Source of the DNA: Variovorax paradoxus
GTDB taxonomy: Bacteria > Pseudomonadota > Gammaproteobacteria > Burkholderiales > Burkholderiaceae_C
Assembly: GCF_029919115.1 (NCBI RefSeq)
Contig: NZ_CP123990.1
Span: 186,001 to 250,000 of the forward strand
Reading direction: 5' to 3'
Length of the DNA: 64,000 nucleotides
In this document: piece by piece, positions 34,841-44,154 of the stretch
How the letters are laid out: each line of letters opens with the position of its first letter
Position numbering within the stretch: position 1 is the stretch's first letter
Position numbers and translations under genes: made by a program
The notes under the pieces: generated by a model
Told to the model about the DNA's origin: nothing
Database searches by the model: none
Seen by the model: the letters and a program-made list of their open reading frames with translations, nothing else

Positions 34841-36715
34841 CTAGGCGTGCGGCGCAGCCCGAACTGCAGAGGCGCTGGCCTCCAGCAGCGCGAGCCGGGC
34901 GGCGCCCACGCGCACGGGCATTGCGAGCAGGATCTGCCCCATGCCCTTGCCTAGCGCATCGTTGCGCAGCGACGCCATGCCGCCGCCACCCAGCGCCTGT
35001 TCGCAGACGAAGTTGAAGGCGCCGATGCCCGGCACTTCGTAGCGAGTGACAGGTCCCTTGACCAAGTGCGCAAGCCAGTCGGCCACGCGCGCTTCGGTCA
35101 GCTGCGTGCGCAGCAGCGGCAACAGGGCAGGGTGGCGTGCGATGACGCCGATGTTCGATGTGTCGCCCTTGTCGCCGCTGCGAGCCCAGGCGAGGCGGAT
35201 GAGCGGCACCTCGAGGGCATCTGTTTCGTCCGCAGCAGCGTCCAGGGAAGACTCCACCGCTTTGGCATCCACCGGTGCCCCCGGCGACATTGCATCAATG
35301 GCCTGTGGACCAGCATCGCGCGGCACTTCAATGCGCTGTCCGTCGATCGTCACGCCCGGCTCGACCTTCGGCTTGTCGATCAGGAATGCGTACTGGCGGA
35401 TCGAGGGCGACACCGGCGAGCGCCCGCCGCCGGCGCCCGTGGTGCCCGGCGCCCACGAGGTACCAGCCGGTGCCACCTCGCGCGCGAACAGCTCGAGCGC
35501 CTCCTTGCGTGGATGCGTGACCGCGAGCCGGAGCACAGCTTCGCGCGTCTGCAGGGCGCTTGCGTGCGGACCGTAGCAGGACTCTGCGCCGAGCACCTCG
35601 AGCTGCGTGCCGCTGTAGGGGCCGTAGCCATGCTGCGCAAACAGCGTGTTCGTGCGCGCGAGGATCGCCTCGCCCGTGCGGCGTGCCTTTGCGACCGCGT
35701 CGAAGCCGACGATGGTGAGCTGCGATGCAGTCTTGAATCCGTCGACGTACGTGGCGCACACCTTGTAGCTTGCAGTGGGCGGGCGGCCGCGCGCGCCGTG
35801 CACGCCCACGCGGTGTTCGCCGGCTTGTTCGATGCGAACCTGCGTGAAATCGGCCACCACGTCGGGCAGCAGGTAGGCGGAGGGATCGCCGATCTCGTAC
35901 AGCATCTGCTCGCCCACCACGGCGGGTGTGATCTTGCCGCCCGTACCCGCGGGCTTGGTGACGACGAAGCTCCCGTCGGCGCTGCATTCGACGATCGGAT
36001 AGCCGATGTTCGGCCAGTCGGGCACGGTGTCCCAGTCCGTGTGCAGGCCGCCCGTGGCCTGGCAGCCGCATTCGATGATGTGGCCGGCAAGGCTGCCGGC
36101 TGCAAGCAGGTCGTGGTCGCCGGGTTGCCAACCGAACTCATGCATCAGCACCCCGAGCGTCACGGCCGAATCGACGCACCGGCCGGTAATGACCACCTGC
36201 GCACCAGCATCCAGGGCGGCCTGGATGGGCCTTGCACCGAGATACGCATTGGCCGTGAGCACGCGCTCGGGCAGCGGCGCACCGCTTTGCAGTTCGCGCA
36301 CGGGCGGTTGCGCCTGGCGCAGTTGCGGCAGCAAAGGCAATACATCGTCGCCGCTCACCACCGCGATCTTCAGTGCGATGCCTTGCTCGGCGGCCAGTGC
36401 GGCAAGCGCGTTGGCACAGCCCTCCGGATTGACGCCGCCCGCGTTGCTCACCACGCGAATGCCTTGCTGCACGATGTCCTTCAACACGGCCTTCATCGCA
36501 ACGGCGACGAAGTCGGTGGCGTAGCCGAGTTCCGGCTTCTTGAGCCGCGCACCCGCGAGGATCGACATCGTGAGTTCGGCCAGGTAGTCGAATACCAAGT
36601 AGTCGATGTGGCCGCTGGCCACGAGCTGCGGTGCGCCCACGCTGCTGTCGCCCCAGAAGCCCGATGCGCCCCCGATGCGCACCATGCGTTGCTGCCGGCT
36701 GCCGATGCGGTTCAC
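34841..36715 (-). CDS. AtuA-like acyclic terpene utilization protein (DUF1446) with fused C-terminal domain
   Basis: The 624-aa protein starts with a DUF1446/AtuA domain (RIGGASGFWGDSSVG, VVSNAGGVNPEGC, VVITGRCVDSAVTLG, ECGCQATGG). The AtuA-related C-terminal domain is RLAWARSGDKGDTSNIGVIA, which in several genomes is a separate small protein. AtuA proteins are needed for citronellol/geranyl degradation but have no defined reaction. The GTG at 36715 overlaps the enoyl-CoA hydratase stop (GTGA); ATG 36685 is an alternative. No geranyl-CoA carboxylase is nearby, so the terpene role is only a family label. Confidence 0.82.
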   Translation of the reverse strand: MNRIGSRQQRMVRIGGASGFWGDSSVGAPQLVASGHIDYLVFDYLAELTMSILAGARLKKPELGYATDFVAVAMKAVLKDIVQQGIRVVSNAGGVNPEGCANALAALAAEQGIALKIAVVSGDDVLPLLPQLRQAQPPVRELQSGAPLPERVLTANAYLGARPIQAALDAGAQVVITGRCVDSAVTLGVLMHEFGWQPGDHDLLAAGSLAGHIIECGCQATGGLHTDWDTVPDWPNIGYPIVECSADGSFVVTKPAGTGGKITPAVVGEQMLYEIGDPSAYLLPDVVADFTQVRIEQAGEHRVGVHGARGRPPTASYKVCATYVDGFKTASQLTIVGFDAVAKARRTGEAILARTNTLFAQHGYGPYSGTQLEVLGAESCYGPHASALQTREAVLRLAVTHPRKEALELFAREVAPAGTSWAPGTTGAGGGRSPVSPSIRQYAFLIDKPKVEPGVTIDGQRIEVPRDAGPQAIDAMSPGAPVDAKAVESSLDAAADETDALEVPLIRLAWARSGDKGDTSNIGVIARHPALLPLLRTQLTEARVADWLAHLVKGPVTRYEVPGIGAFNFVCEQALGGGGMASLRNDALGKGMGQILLAMPVRVGAARLALLEASASAVRAAPHA

Positions 36716-37494
36716 CGGCCGCTCCACTGCGGCTTGCGCTTTTCGCGGAAGGCGAGTTGGCCTTCGGCCGCATCCTCGGTCAGCGCGAAGAGGCCGATCT
36801 GGCTTTCGGTGAACGCCATCGATTCCTCGAAGGCCATGGCTTCGATCTTCTTCATGGTGTAGAGGCCGCGGCGTATGGCGGCGGGCGACTTGTCGAGCAG
36901 GCGGCCGAGCAGCCCCTCGACACTCGCATCGAGGTCGTCGCTCACGTGGTTGACGAGCCGGTACCCGAGGGCCTCGGCGGCGGTGATGGGTTCGCCGGTG
37001 ATGCACATCTCGGCCAGCACGCGCCGCGGCAGCAGGTTGCCGAGCACGCTGAGCACCTGCGCAGGGAAGAGGCCGACCTTGACCTCGGGCAGGCCGAACA
37101 CGGCGTGGCTGCCTGCCACTGCCATGTCGCACATGCCCATGATCCCCATGCCACCCGCCATGCAGGCACCGTTGACGCGCGCGATGAGCGGCACGGTCGA
37201 TTGCCGCGCTTGGCGAAAGAGGTTTGCAAAGCCTTGATGCGGCTCGGCGTAGTCGAACTTGAAGGAGGTGCCGCTTTGCAGATCGGCACCGGCGCAGAAG
37301 GCGCGCGTGCCGCTGCCGGTAATGACGACGGCACGCACCGCACGGTCCTGGTTGGCGCGCACCAGCGCATTCGACATGGCCGAGAGCACGCCCGCGCTGA
37401 TCGCGTTGCGGCGCTCTTCGCGGTCGATGGTGAGCCACATCACGGGCCCGCGCATCTCCTCGCGCAGTTCTGGTGGGGAGGGGGCTTCGGCCAT
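36712..37494 (-). CDS. Enoyl-CoA hydratase/isomerase family protein
   Basis: The 260-aa crotonase-fold protein has MWLTIDREERRNAIS, the oxyanion segment AFCAGADLQSG near residue 66, then NGACMAGGMGIMGMCDMAVAG with the second oxyanion Gly and GLPEVKVGLFPAQVL. The usual catalytic Glu pair is not certain from sight. It hydrates or isomerises acyl-CoA esters. It is coupled by a 4-base overlap to the AtuA-like gene, so both probably act in one degradation route. ATG 37494 gives the normal N-terminus. Confidence 0.88.
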   Translation of the reverse strand: MAEAPSPPELREEMRGPVMWLTIDREERRNAISAGVLSAMSNALVRANQDRAVRAVVITGSGTRAFCAGADLQSGTSFKFDYAEPHQGFANLFRQARQSTVPLIARVNGACMAGGMGIMGMCDMAVAGSHAVFGLPEVKVGLFPAQVLSVLGNLLPRRVLAEMCITGEPITAAEALGYRLVNHVSDDLDASVEGLLGRLLDKSPAAIRRGLYTMKKIEAMAFEESMAFTESQIGLFALTEDAAEGQLAFREKRKPQWSGR

Positions 37495-37538
37495 CGTCGG
37501 TCCTTCGCTTCGGAGTCTGGAGCCCGTAGCGTGGCGCG

Positions 37539-37563
37539 AAAAAAAAGCCGCAACATGCGGCTT
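37539..37563 (-). terminator. Intrinsic terminator after the GST gene
   Basis: On the minus strand AAGCCGCA-TGTT-TGCGGCTT-like stem is followed by TTTTTTTT. It lies about 80 bases downstream of the GST stop and before the enoyl-CoA hydratase gene, and should separate the two transcripts. Confidence 0.8.
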
Positions 37564-37640
37564 GTGGCTGAAGCGGCCGGGGTTTTCCCTAGAGGGCCGG
37601 ACCGCTTGCAGGCTAGCAGGTGCGTTCAGAACGCTTCGTC

Positions 37641-38249
37641 TTACTTCAACAGGCCTTCGGCCTTCATCGCCTCCTGGACGGCAGGGCGGGCGCCGACGCG
37701 CGCATGCCATGCCTGCAGGTTGGGGAAGCCTGAAATGTCGAGGCCGGTAGGCTTGGCCCAGTTGGTCACGGTGAACAGGTAGCCGTCGGCCACGCTGAAG
37801 TGCTCGCCCATCAGGTACTGCTTGTCCGCGAGCTGGCCGTCGAGCCATTGGTAGCGCGACTTGAGCTTGTCCTTGAAGATGTTCTTGGCTTCTTCGGGCA
37901 TGGCCGAGTTGAACAGCGGGCTGTATCCCTTGTGCATTTCGGTGCCGATGAAGGTCAGCCACTCCTGCAGGCGATAGCGCTGCAGGGTGCCGGCGGCCGG
38001 TGCAAGATTTTTGGTGGGTGCGAGATCGGCAATGTACTGGACGATGGCCGGGCCTTCGCGCAGGCGCGTGCCGTCGTCGAGCTCGAGCAGCGGCACATAG
38101 CCCAGCGGGTTGATGCCGTAGTAGTCGGTGCCGTCTTGCAGCTTGTGGCTCTTGGTGCTGGCCAGCACGGGTTCGAAGGCGATTCCGGCTTCGTGCAGCG
38201 CGATGTGGGGCGAGAGCGAGCAGGCGCCGGGCGAGTAATACAGCTTCAT
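37641..38249 (-). CDS. gst: Glutathione S-transferase (beta class-like)
   Basis: The 202-aa protein has a thioredoxin-like N-domain with MKLYYSPGACSLSPHIALHE (Cys10 and Ser12 as in beta-class GSTs), cis-Pro in YVPLLELDDG and LREGPAIVQYIAD. The helical C-domain contains YLMGEHFSVADGYLFTV. Beta GSTs conjugate glutathione or bind peroxides in the cytoplasm. It is monocistronic and ends in the terminator at 37539-37563. Confidence 0.92.
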   Translation of the reverse strand: MKLYYSPGACSLSPHIALHEAGIAFEPVLASTKSHKLQDGTDYYGINPLGYVPLLELDDGTRLREGPAIVQYIADLAPTKNLAPAAGTLQRYRLQEWLTFIGTEMHKGYSPLFNSAMPEEAKNIFKDKLKSRYQWLDGQLADKQYLMGEHFSVADGYLFTVTNWAKPTGLDISGFPNLQAWHARVGARPAVQEAMKAEGLLK

Positions 38250-38429
38250 GCGAGGAATCTCCGAAGGATGTGGATAGCGAAAAAGATCTTTGAACCGCCG
38301 TGCATGCTAGCGGGTTTCGAGGTGCGCGTTTTGTCCTACGGCCGCTCGCGCGCGCCGACTATCGGTGCAGCGCCGGGCTCTTTCTAAGCTCGCCGCACTG
38401 GTGGGGTGGCCCACCGCAAGGAGTCTCAG

Positions 38430-38615
38430 ATGTTGAAGTACGCAATCATTTTTGCGGTCATTTCGCTGGTGGCCGGTGTGCTGGGCTTCGGCGGCGTTGC
38501 TGCCGGTGCAGCCGGTATTGCCAAGCTGCTGTTCGGCCTGTTCCTGCTGTTGGCCGTGGTGTTCGTGGTTCTCGCGGCATTGGGAATCGGGGCAGTGAAA
38601 AAGGCCATCGACTGA
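38430..38615 (+). CDS. Small DUF1328 (UPF0391) membrane protein
   Basis: The 61-aa protein is almost entirely two hydrophobic helices ([39 protein letters not shown]). It matches the DUF1328 family, often induced under envelope or entry stress. AAGGAG lies 7 bases upstream of ATG 38430, which is preferred over the ATG at 38406. Confidence 0.88.
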   Translation: MLKYAIIFAVISLVAGVLGFGGVAAGAAGIAKLLFGLFLLLAVVFVVLAALGIGAVKKAID

Positions 38616-38761
38616 TGCGCAGTCTTGTTCCGAGGTGGCCGCGCGCGCGTCCGCTGGGTGTGCTGCTGCAAAGCCCGGCGCACCGCGTGATGCGCGTGCT
38701 GCTGGTGACCCAAACGCATTGGCAACTGCCGGAGCATCGCTCGCGCCGGCGGCACGCCTGA
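38615..38761 (+). CDS. Possible 48-aa Arg-rich ORF coupled to DUF1328 gene
   Basis: ATG 38615 overlaps the DUF1328 stop (TGATG). The 48-residue product is basic ([15 protein letters not shown] then HRVMRVLLVTQTHWQ) and has no known domain. Coupling is the only support; it may be a chance ORF. Confidence 0.25.
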   Translation: MRSLVPRWPRARPLGVLLQSPAHRVMRVLLVTQTHWQLPEHRSRRRHA

Positions 38762-38792
38762 ATCGATCGACAACGTACAACCCAAGGCGCGC

Positions 38793-39680
38793 ATGCACAT
38801 CTCCCACATTGAGGCAGAGCTCGGCTACGAAGTGAGCGCGCCCGCGCACATGCTGCTCAACATCGAGGCTGCGCAGGCGGGCTCGCAGGCCGTGGTCAGG
38901 GAATCGCTGACTGTCGAGCCGCCGACGGAGGTGCAGGTGTATTGCGACGAGTCAAGCGGCAATCGCTTTGTGCGCTTCGACGCCAAGCCCGGGCCGCTGA
39001 AGATTCGCTACAGCGCAACCGTGCAGCGCAGGCAGGTCGACGTTCCGCTCGATCTGCAGGAGGTGCCTGTCAACGAGGTGTCGAACGAAATACTCCATTA
39101 CATGATGCCGTCGCGCTACTGCGAGTCGGATCTGATGTCTCGCTGTGCGCAGCAGCTCTTTGGCGATCTTGCGCCGGGCATCGGGCGGGTGCAGGCCATC
39201 GTCGACTGGATTCACGACAGCATCACCTATGAACCGGGCAGCAGCGACTCGACCACCACCGCGCGCGAAGTGTTCGTGGAGCGCGCGGGCGTGTGCCGCG
39301 ACTTTGCGCACCTGGGCATCACCTTCTGCCGTGCGCTGAACATTCCGGCGCGGCTGGTGGTGGGCTACGTGTGGTTCGACGAACCGCCGCAAGACTTCCA
39401 TGCCGTGTTCGAAGCCTGGCTTGGCGGACGATGGGTGCTGTTCGATCCGACGCGCATGGCGCCGGTCGATCGGCTGGTGCGCGTGGGCACCGGGCGCGAC
39501 GCGAAGGACGTGGCCTTCTGCACGATATTCGGCGCCGTGGCCATGACGGACAAGACGCTGGTGATTCGCGAACTGCAGGACGAGAGCGTGGCGCCGCCGG
39601 CCGAGCCCGAACCCACAGGCGCTCTGGTGGGCATCGAAAAGCCGGTGCCTGTGGTGGAGCTGGCCGCCGCTGCTGATTAG
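38793..39680 (+). CDS. Transglutaminase-like cysteine peptidase family protein
   Basis: The 295-aa protein has an N-terminal beta-rich bacterial transglutaminase domain (residues 1-100). A papain-like catalytic core follows: Cys in ERAGVCRDFAHLG near residue 168, His in DFHAVFEAWLGGRWVLFDPT with the Asp following. These form the Cys-His-Asp triad. It is cytosolic by sequence. Homologues are often encoded with alpha-E and circularly permuted ATP-grasp proteins, none of which is here. Substrate is unknown. Confidence 0.88.
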   Translation: MHISHIEAELGYEVSAPAHMLLNIEAAQAGSQAVVRESLTVEPPTEVQVYCDESSGNRFVRFDAKPGPLKIRYSATVQRRQVDVPLDLQEVPVNEVSNEILHYMMPSRYCESDLMSRCAQQLFGDLAPGIGRVQAIVDWIHDSITYEPGSSDSTTTAREVFVERAGVCRDFAHLGITFCRALNIPARLVVGYVWFDEPPQDFHAVFEAWLGGRWVLFDPTRMAPVDRLVRVGTGRDAKDVAFCTIFGAVAMTDKTLVIRELQDESVAPPAEPEPTGALVGIEKPVPVVELAAAAD

Positions 39681-39703
39681 GCCTTGTGCAACCTTGGTTG
39701 CGC

Positions 39704-39720
39704 GCTATTAAAATAATAGC
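39704..39720. repeat. Short AT dyad GCTATT-AAAAT-AATAGC
   Basis: A perfect 6-bp inverted repeat in the gap before mnmG. A similar dyad lies at 901-919. Without a T-tract it is not a clear terminator; it may be a small dispersed element. Confidence 0.5.
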
Positions 39721-39862
39721 ACTGGCCAAGTGATAGGTATGGGGTCGGAGGCTTTTCCAAGGCAATTAACCACGTTGCCCCCATTCCAGGCGCAAAGCAG
39801 CACCCCCGATTAAAATTGGTGCCCCCTTTGCGCAGCGCACGCGTCAGTGCGCCCCCTCTTTC

Positions 39863-41824
39863 ATGCTGTATCCCGAAGAATTCGATGTCATCGTCGTCGG
39901 CGGTGGCCATGCCGGCACTGAAGCCGCGCTTGCTGCTGCCCGCATGGGCGCCAAGACGCTGCTGCTTTCCCACAACATCGAGACGCTGGGGCAGATGAGC
40001 TGCAACCCGTCGATCGGCGGCATCGGCAAGGGCCACCTGGTGAAGGAGGTCGATGCGCTGGGCGGCGCCATGGCCATTGCGACCGACGAGGCCGGTATCC
40101 AGTTTCGTATTCTCAATTCGAGCAAGGGCCCGGCCGTTCGCGCCACCCGCGCTCAGGCCGACCGCGTCTTGTACAAGGCCGCGATCCGCCGCCGCCTGGA
40201 GAACCAGCCGAACCTGAGCCTGTTCCAGCAAGCAGTGGACGACCTCATGGTGGAAGGCGACCGAGTGGTGGGCGCGGTCACGCAAGTGGGCATTGCATTT
40301 CGCGCGCGCACCGTGGTGCTCACCGCCGGGACTTTTCTCGATGGCCGTATTCACGTCGGCCTCGACAACTACCAAGCCGGGCGCGCGGGTGACCCGCCGG
40401 CCATCAGCCTGTCGGCGCGGCTCAAGGAACTGAAGCTGCCCCAGGGCCGCCTCAAGACCGGAACGCCGCCGCGGCTCGACGGCCGCACCATCGATTTTTC
40501 GAGGTGCACCGAGCAACCGGGTGACGGCATGCCGGGCGGAGCAGGGCCCATGCCGGTGTTCAGCTTCATGGGCCGCGTCGACATGCACCCGCAGCAAATG
40601 GCCTGCTGGATCACCCACACCAACGAGCGCACGCATGACATCATTCGCTCCGGCTTCGACCGCAGCCCGATGTTCACCGGCAAGATCGATGGCGTCGGTC
40701 CGCGCTACTGTCCGAGCGTGGAAGACAAGATCAACCGCTTCGCCGACAAGGAAAGCCATCAGATCTTTCTCGAGCCCGAAGGCTTGACCACGAACGAGTA
40801 CTACCCGAACGGGATTTCGACCAGCCTTCCGTTCGACATTCAGTACCAGCTTGTGCGCTCGATGCCGGGCCTGGAGAACGCCCACATCCTGCGGCCAGGC
40901 TATGCCATCGAGTACGACTACTTCGATCCGCGTGAGCTCAAGAGCAGCTTCGAGACGCGTGCAATCAAGGGCCTGTTCTTTGCCGGTCAGATCAACGGCA
41001 CCACGGGTTACGAAGAGGCTGCAGCGCAAGGCTTGTTTGCCGGCATCAATGCCGCACTGCAGTGCCGGGACGAAGAGGCTTGGCTGCCGCGCCGCAACGA
41101 AGCCTACTTGGGCGTTCTGGTCGACGACCTTATTACCAAGGGCGTGACCGAGCCGTATCGCATGTTTACCAGCCGCGCCGAGTTTCGGTTGCAGCTGCGC
41201 GAGGACAACGCAGACATGCGCCTGACCGAAGCAGGGCGCAAGCTCGGCCTGGTCGGCGATGAGCAATGGGACGCTTTCAGCCGCAAGCGCGATGCTGTTT
41301 CACGTGAAACACAACGGCTCAAGTCGATCTGGGTGAATCCGCGCAATCTGCCGGCGGCCGAGTCGGAGCGCGTGCTGGGCAAGGCCATCGAACATGAATA
41401 CAACCTGGCCGATCTGCTGCGCCGTCCGGATGTGAACTATCAAACCCTGATGTCGCTGGACGGTGGAAAGTACAGCGCGGCCTCCGCGCTCAGCGAGACG
41501 GAGATCGAGCAGATCGAGATTTCGGCCAAATACTCTGGCTACATCGAGCGACAGCATGACGAAGTGGAACGAGCCGCGCACTTCGAGAACCTGCGCCTGC
41601 CACCTGATTTCGACTACGGCCAGGTCAAGGCGCTCAGCTTTGAAGTCCGCCAGAAGCTCGACAAGCACCGGCCCGAGACGCTGGGCTTGGCTTCGCGCAT
41701 CTCGGGTGTGACGCCCGCTGCAATTTCCTTGCTGATGATCCATCTGCGAAAGGGCGGCCACAAGGCTTTCAATCGTGACGCGGCGACGGAAGCAGCGACT
41801 CCCGAATCGCAATCCGCCCAATGA
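39863..41824 (+). CDS. mnmG: tRNA uridine-5-carboxymethylaminomethyl modification enzyme MnmG (GidA)
   Basis: The 653-aa FAD protein opens [18 protein letters not shown] and has [20 protein letters not shown] and [11 protein letters not shown], with two Cys-containing segments near the C-terminus. With MnmE it installs the 5-carboxymethylaminomethyl group on wobble U34 of tRNAs. Length is normal for betaproteobacteria. It starts the mnmG-rsmG-lysE-parA-hydrolase-parB block, the classic origin-proximal order. A perfect parS site lies inside at 41296-41311. Its stop overlaps the rsmG start by 4 bases. Confidence 0.97.
   Translation: MLYPEEFDVIVVGGGHAGTEAALAAARMGAKTLLLSHNIETLGQMSCNPSIGGIGKGHLVKEVDALGGAMAIATDEAGIQFRILNSSKGPAVRATRAQADRVLYKAAIRRRLENQPNLSLFQQAVDDLMVEGDRVVGAVTQVGIAFRARTVVLTAGTFLDGRIHVGLDNYQAGRAGDPPAISLSARLKELKLPQGRLKTGTPPRLDGRTIDFSRCTEQPGDGMPGGAGPMPVFSFMGRVDMHPQQMACWITHTNERTHDIIRSGFDRSPMFTGKIDGVGPRYCPSVEDKINRFADKESHQIFLEPEGLTTNEYYPNGISTSLPFDIQYQLVRSMPGLENAHILRPGYAIEYDYFDPRELKSSFETRAIKGLFFAGQINGTTGYEEAAAQGLFAGINAALQCRDEEAWLPRRNEAYLGVLVDDLITKGVTEPYRMFTSRAEFRLQLREDNADMRLTEAGRKLGLVGDEQWDAFSRKRDAVSRETQRLKSIWVNPRNLPAAESERVLGKAIEHEYNLADLLRRPDVNYQTLMSLDGGKYSAASALSETEIEQIEISAKYSGYIERQHDEVERAAHFENLRLPPDFDYGQVKALSFEVRQKLDKHRPETLGLASRISGVTPAAISLLMIHLRKGGHKAFNRDAATEAATPESQSAQ
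41296..41311. other. Perfect parS centromere site inside mnmG
   Basis: The sequence is TGTTTCACGTGAAACA, the exact 16-bp palindrome bound by ParB. It lies within the mnmG reading frame, encoding the VSRET segment. It is 3.4 kb upstream of parB on the same strand. Confidence 0.92.
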
Positions 41825-42462
41825 GCGCGCCCATCGATACGCTGCGCCAAGGCGCGGCAGCCCTGGGCACCGCCTTGTCCGATAAACAGTCAGAGCAGTT
41901 GCTGGCCTACGGCACGCTCATGCTCAAGTGGAACAAGGTCTACAACCTGACAGCCCTGCGCGACCCGGCCAGTGTGTTGACGCACCATCTGCTCGACAGC
42001 TTGGCCGCAGTCGCGCCGCTGCAGCGCGAGTGGGCAGGGGAGGGCAAGTTGCTCGATGTGGGATCAGGCGGTGGACTGCCGGGCGTGGTAATTGCCATCA
42101 TGCGCCCCGATCTTGACGTGAGCTGCCTGGATGCGGTTGCCAAGAAGGCGGCCTTTGTCCAGCAGGTGGCTGCCGAGTTGGAACTGTCCAACCTGCGCGG
42201 ACTGCATGCCCGGGTCGAGTCGCTAACGGGCAGCTATGAAATCATCAGTTCGCGCGCCTTCGCGTCTCTGCCGGATTTTTTCAATGGGTCGAAGCATCTG
42301 CTGCCACCAGATGGCGTTTGGCTGGCCATGAAGGGCAAGGTGCCGACGGAAGAACTTGCCGCTTTGCCCGACGCCGTCGAAGTGTTTCACGTGGAACAAC
42401 TCGCGGTTCCCGGCCTGGATGCGGAGCGCTGCATCGTCTGGGCGCGCAAAGAAGTCGGCTGA
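41821..42462 (+). CDS. rsmG: 16S rRNA (guanine-527-N7) methyltransferase RsmG (GidB)
   Basis: The 213-aa SAM-dependent methyltransferase has the cofactor loop [17 protein letters not shown] near residue 76 and the post-loop [14 protein letters not shown]. It has [12 protein letters not shown] and ends EVG. It methylates G527 of 16S rRNA; loss gives low-level streptomycin resistance. ATG 41821 overlaps the mnmG stop (ATGA). A one-mismatch parS site lies inside at 42383-42398. Confidence 0.96.
   Translation: MSAPIDTLRQGAAALGTALSDKQSEQLLAYGTLMLKWNKVYNLTALRDPASVLTHHLLDSLAAVAPLQREWAGEGKLLDVGSGGGLPGVVIAIMRPDLDVSCLDAVAKKAAFVQQVAAELELSNLRGLHARVESLTGSYEIISSRAFASLPDFFNGSKHLLPPDGVWLAMKGKVPTEELAALPDAVEVFHVEQLAVPGLDAERCIVWARKEVG
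42383..42398. other. Near-consensus parS inside rsmG
   Basis: TGTTTCACGTGGAACA differs from the parS consensus at one base (position 12, G for A). It lies within the rsmG coding frame (VFHVEQ). Single-mismatch sites are usually still bound by ParB. Confidence 0.8.
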
Positions 42463-42576
42463 ACCGGAAAAAGAAGCGGAGTCACCCGGCGAAAGCCGGT
42501 GCTTCACGCTCTCTGCAGCGCTCGCCTCGCTTAGACTCGACGCCTCCCCTTGGCTCTCTTTTTCGAGGCAAATCCC

Positions 42577-43191
42577 ATGTTCGGCATTGCTGACTACGGC
42601 GCATTCGTCGCTGCCATCATCCTCTTTCTCCTGATTCCCGGCCCGGGCAATCTGGCGCTGATCACTTCGACCAGCAAAGGCGGAATTCGCGGCGGGTTGG
42701 CTGCCACCATGGGCGTGATCATCGGGGACCAGTTCCTGATGTGGGCCGCCGTGGCGGGTGTGTCTGCGGTGCTGGCCGCGTACCCGACCGCATTCAAGGC
42801 GGTGCAATGGCTGGGCGCTGCTTACCTTGCCTGGCTCGGCTTCAAGATGCTGCTTGCCAAGCCCGGCGCAGCACCGATTCTCAACATTCGGCCCAGCCAC
42901 TTCTTGCGGCAGGCATTGATGATCACCTTGCTGAACCCCAAGGCAATCGTGTTCTACATGGCCTTTTTCCCATTGTTCGTCGATCCGGCGCGCCATCAGG
43001 GCGTGGTCACTTTCGGCGCCATGGCAGTGACGATTGCCGCGCTCACCTTCATGTACGGTCTCACATCCACGCTGCTCACGCACTTTCTGGCTGAACGCAT
43101 CCGTGCCAATCCACGTATTTCAGGCGCTCTCGAAAAGCTTGCGGGCGTTTTTCTGATTGCCTTCGGCGTCAAGCTCGCCATTTCCCGCTGA
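42577..43191 (+). CDS. LysE family translocator
   Basis: The 204-aa protein has about six hydrophobic helices and the LysE/RhtB signature LIPGPGNLALITSTSKGGI near residue 20. It has YLAWLGFKMLLAK and LLNPKAIVFYMAFFPLFVDP. Such exporters move amino acids or homoserine derivatives out of the cell. ATG 42577 follows a weak GAGG; the TTG at 42550 gives only nine extra residues and is rejected. It lies between rsmG and parA. Confidence 0.9.
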   Translation: MFGIADYGAFVAAIILFLLIPGPGNLALITSTSKGGIRGGLAATMGVIIGDQFLMWAAVAGVSAVLAAYPTAFKAVQWLGAAYLAWLGFKMLLAKPGAAPILNIRPSHFLRQALMITLLNPKAIVFYMAFFPLFVDPARHQGVVTFGAMAVTIAALTFMYGLTSTLLTHFLAERIRANPRISGALEKLAGVFLIAFGVKLAISR

Positions 43192-43198
43192 TCCCCAC

Positions 43199-44110
43199 AT
43201 GGCCAAGATTTTCTGCATTGCCAACCAGAAGGGCGGCGTCGGCAAGACCACCACCACCGTCAACCTTGCCGCCGGCTTGGCCAAGGTCGGCCAGCGTGTG
43301 CTGATGATCGACCTCGACCCCCAGGGCAATGCAACCATGGGCTCGGGCATCGACAAGCGCCAGCTGGAGCTGACGGTGTACGACGTGCTGCTCGAATCGG
43401 CCTCCGTGGCCGAGGCGCGCGTGCAGGCCGACAAGCTGGTGGAGGGCGGCTGCGGCTATGACGTGCTGGGCGCAAACCGCGAACTGGCCGGCGCCGAGGT
43501 GGAAATGGTGGCGCTCGACCGCCGCGAGAAGCGCCTGCGCACCGCACTGGCGGCCGTGGGCGCCGAGTACGACTTCGTCTTGATCGATTGCCCGCCGAGC
43601 CTGAGCCTGCTCACGCTCAACGGCCTGTGCGCCGCCCATGGCGTGATCGTGCCGATGCAGTGCGAATACTTTGCGCTCGAAGGGCTGACCGACCTGGTCA
43701 ACACCATCAAGCAGGTGCATGCCAACCTCAACAAGAACCTGCAGATCATCGGCCTGCTGCGCGTGATGTTCGATCCGCGCATCACCCTGCAGCAGCAGGT
43801 GAGCGAACAGCTCAAGTCCCACTTCGGCGACAAGGTGTTCGACACGGTCATTCCGCGCAATGTGCGGCTTGCCGAAGCGCCGAGTTACGGGCTTCCTGGT
43901 GTGGTGTTCGACCCCGCCGCCCGCGGCAGCCAAGCCTTCATTGCCTTTGCCAAGGAGCTGGTCGAGAAGATGCCGCCCGCCAGTGCATTCGCGTCGGGCG
44001 CCGTGGCGCCTCCGATTGCAGAGGTGGCGCCGGCCGCTCCCAACCTCGCGATTCCGGAAGACGTGCTGGCACCGGCAACCGCGCCCGACACCAGCGAAAA
44101 AAGCATCTGA
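43199..44110 (+). CDS. parA: Chromosome partitioning ATPase ParA (Soj type)
   Basis: The 303-aa Walker ATPase has the deviant Walker A in NQKGGVGKTTTTVNLAAG, LMIDLDPQGNATMGSG, CPPSLSLLTLNGLCAAHG and a C-terminal extension rich in Ala and Pro. It has no N-terminal DNA-binding domain, so it is a chromosomal Soj-like type. It forms the segregation machinery with ParB and parS. ATG 43199 begins the ATPase, 7 bases after the lysE stop. A hydrolase gene, then parB, follow. Confidence 0.95.
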   Translation: MAKIFCIANQKGGVGKTTTTVNLAAGLAKVGQRVLMIDLDPQGNATMGSGIDKRQLELTVYDVLLESASVAEARVQADKLVEGGCGYDVLGANRELAGAEVEMVALDRREKRLRTALAAVGAEYDFVLIDCPPSLSLLTLNGLCAAHGVIVPMQCEYFALEGLTDLVNTIKQVHANLNKNLQIIGLLRVMFDPRITLQQQVSEQLKSHFGDKVFDTVIPRNVRLAEAPSYGLPGVVFDPAARGSQAFIAFAKELVEKMPPASAFASGAVAPPIAEVAPAAPNLAIPEDVLAPATAPDTSEKSI

Positions 44111-44154
44111 CGCCGTCCCCGCAGGACGCGCGCCTTCAAGTTCGTAGCGAGCAA

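Noticed and set aside
36712..37962. 416-aa reading of the enoyl-CoA hydratase frame
   Set aside because: The extra 156 N-terminal residues read antisense to the GST gene and through its terminator; ATG 37494 gives the normal crotonase length.
39677..41266. 529-aa minus-strand ORF opposite mnmG
   Set aside because: mnmG is unambiguous on the plus strand and the ORF has no recognisable motif.
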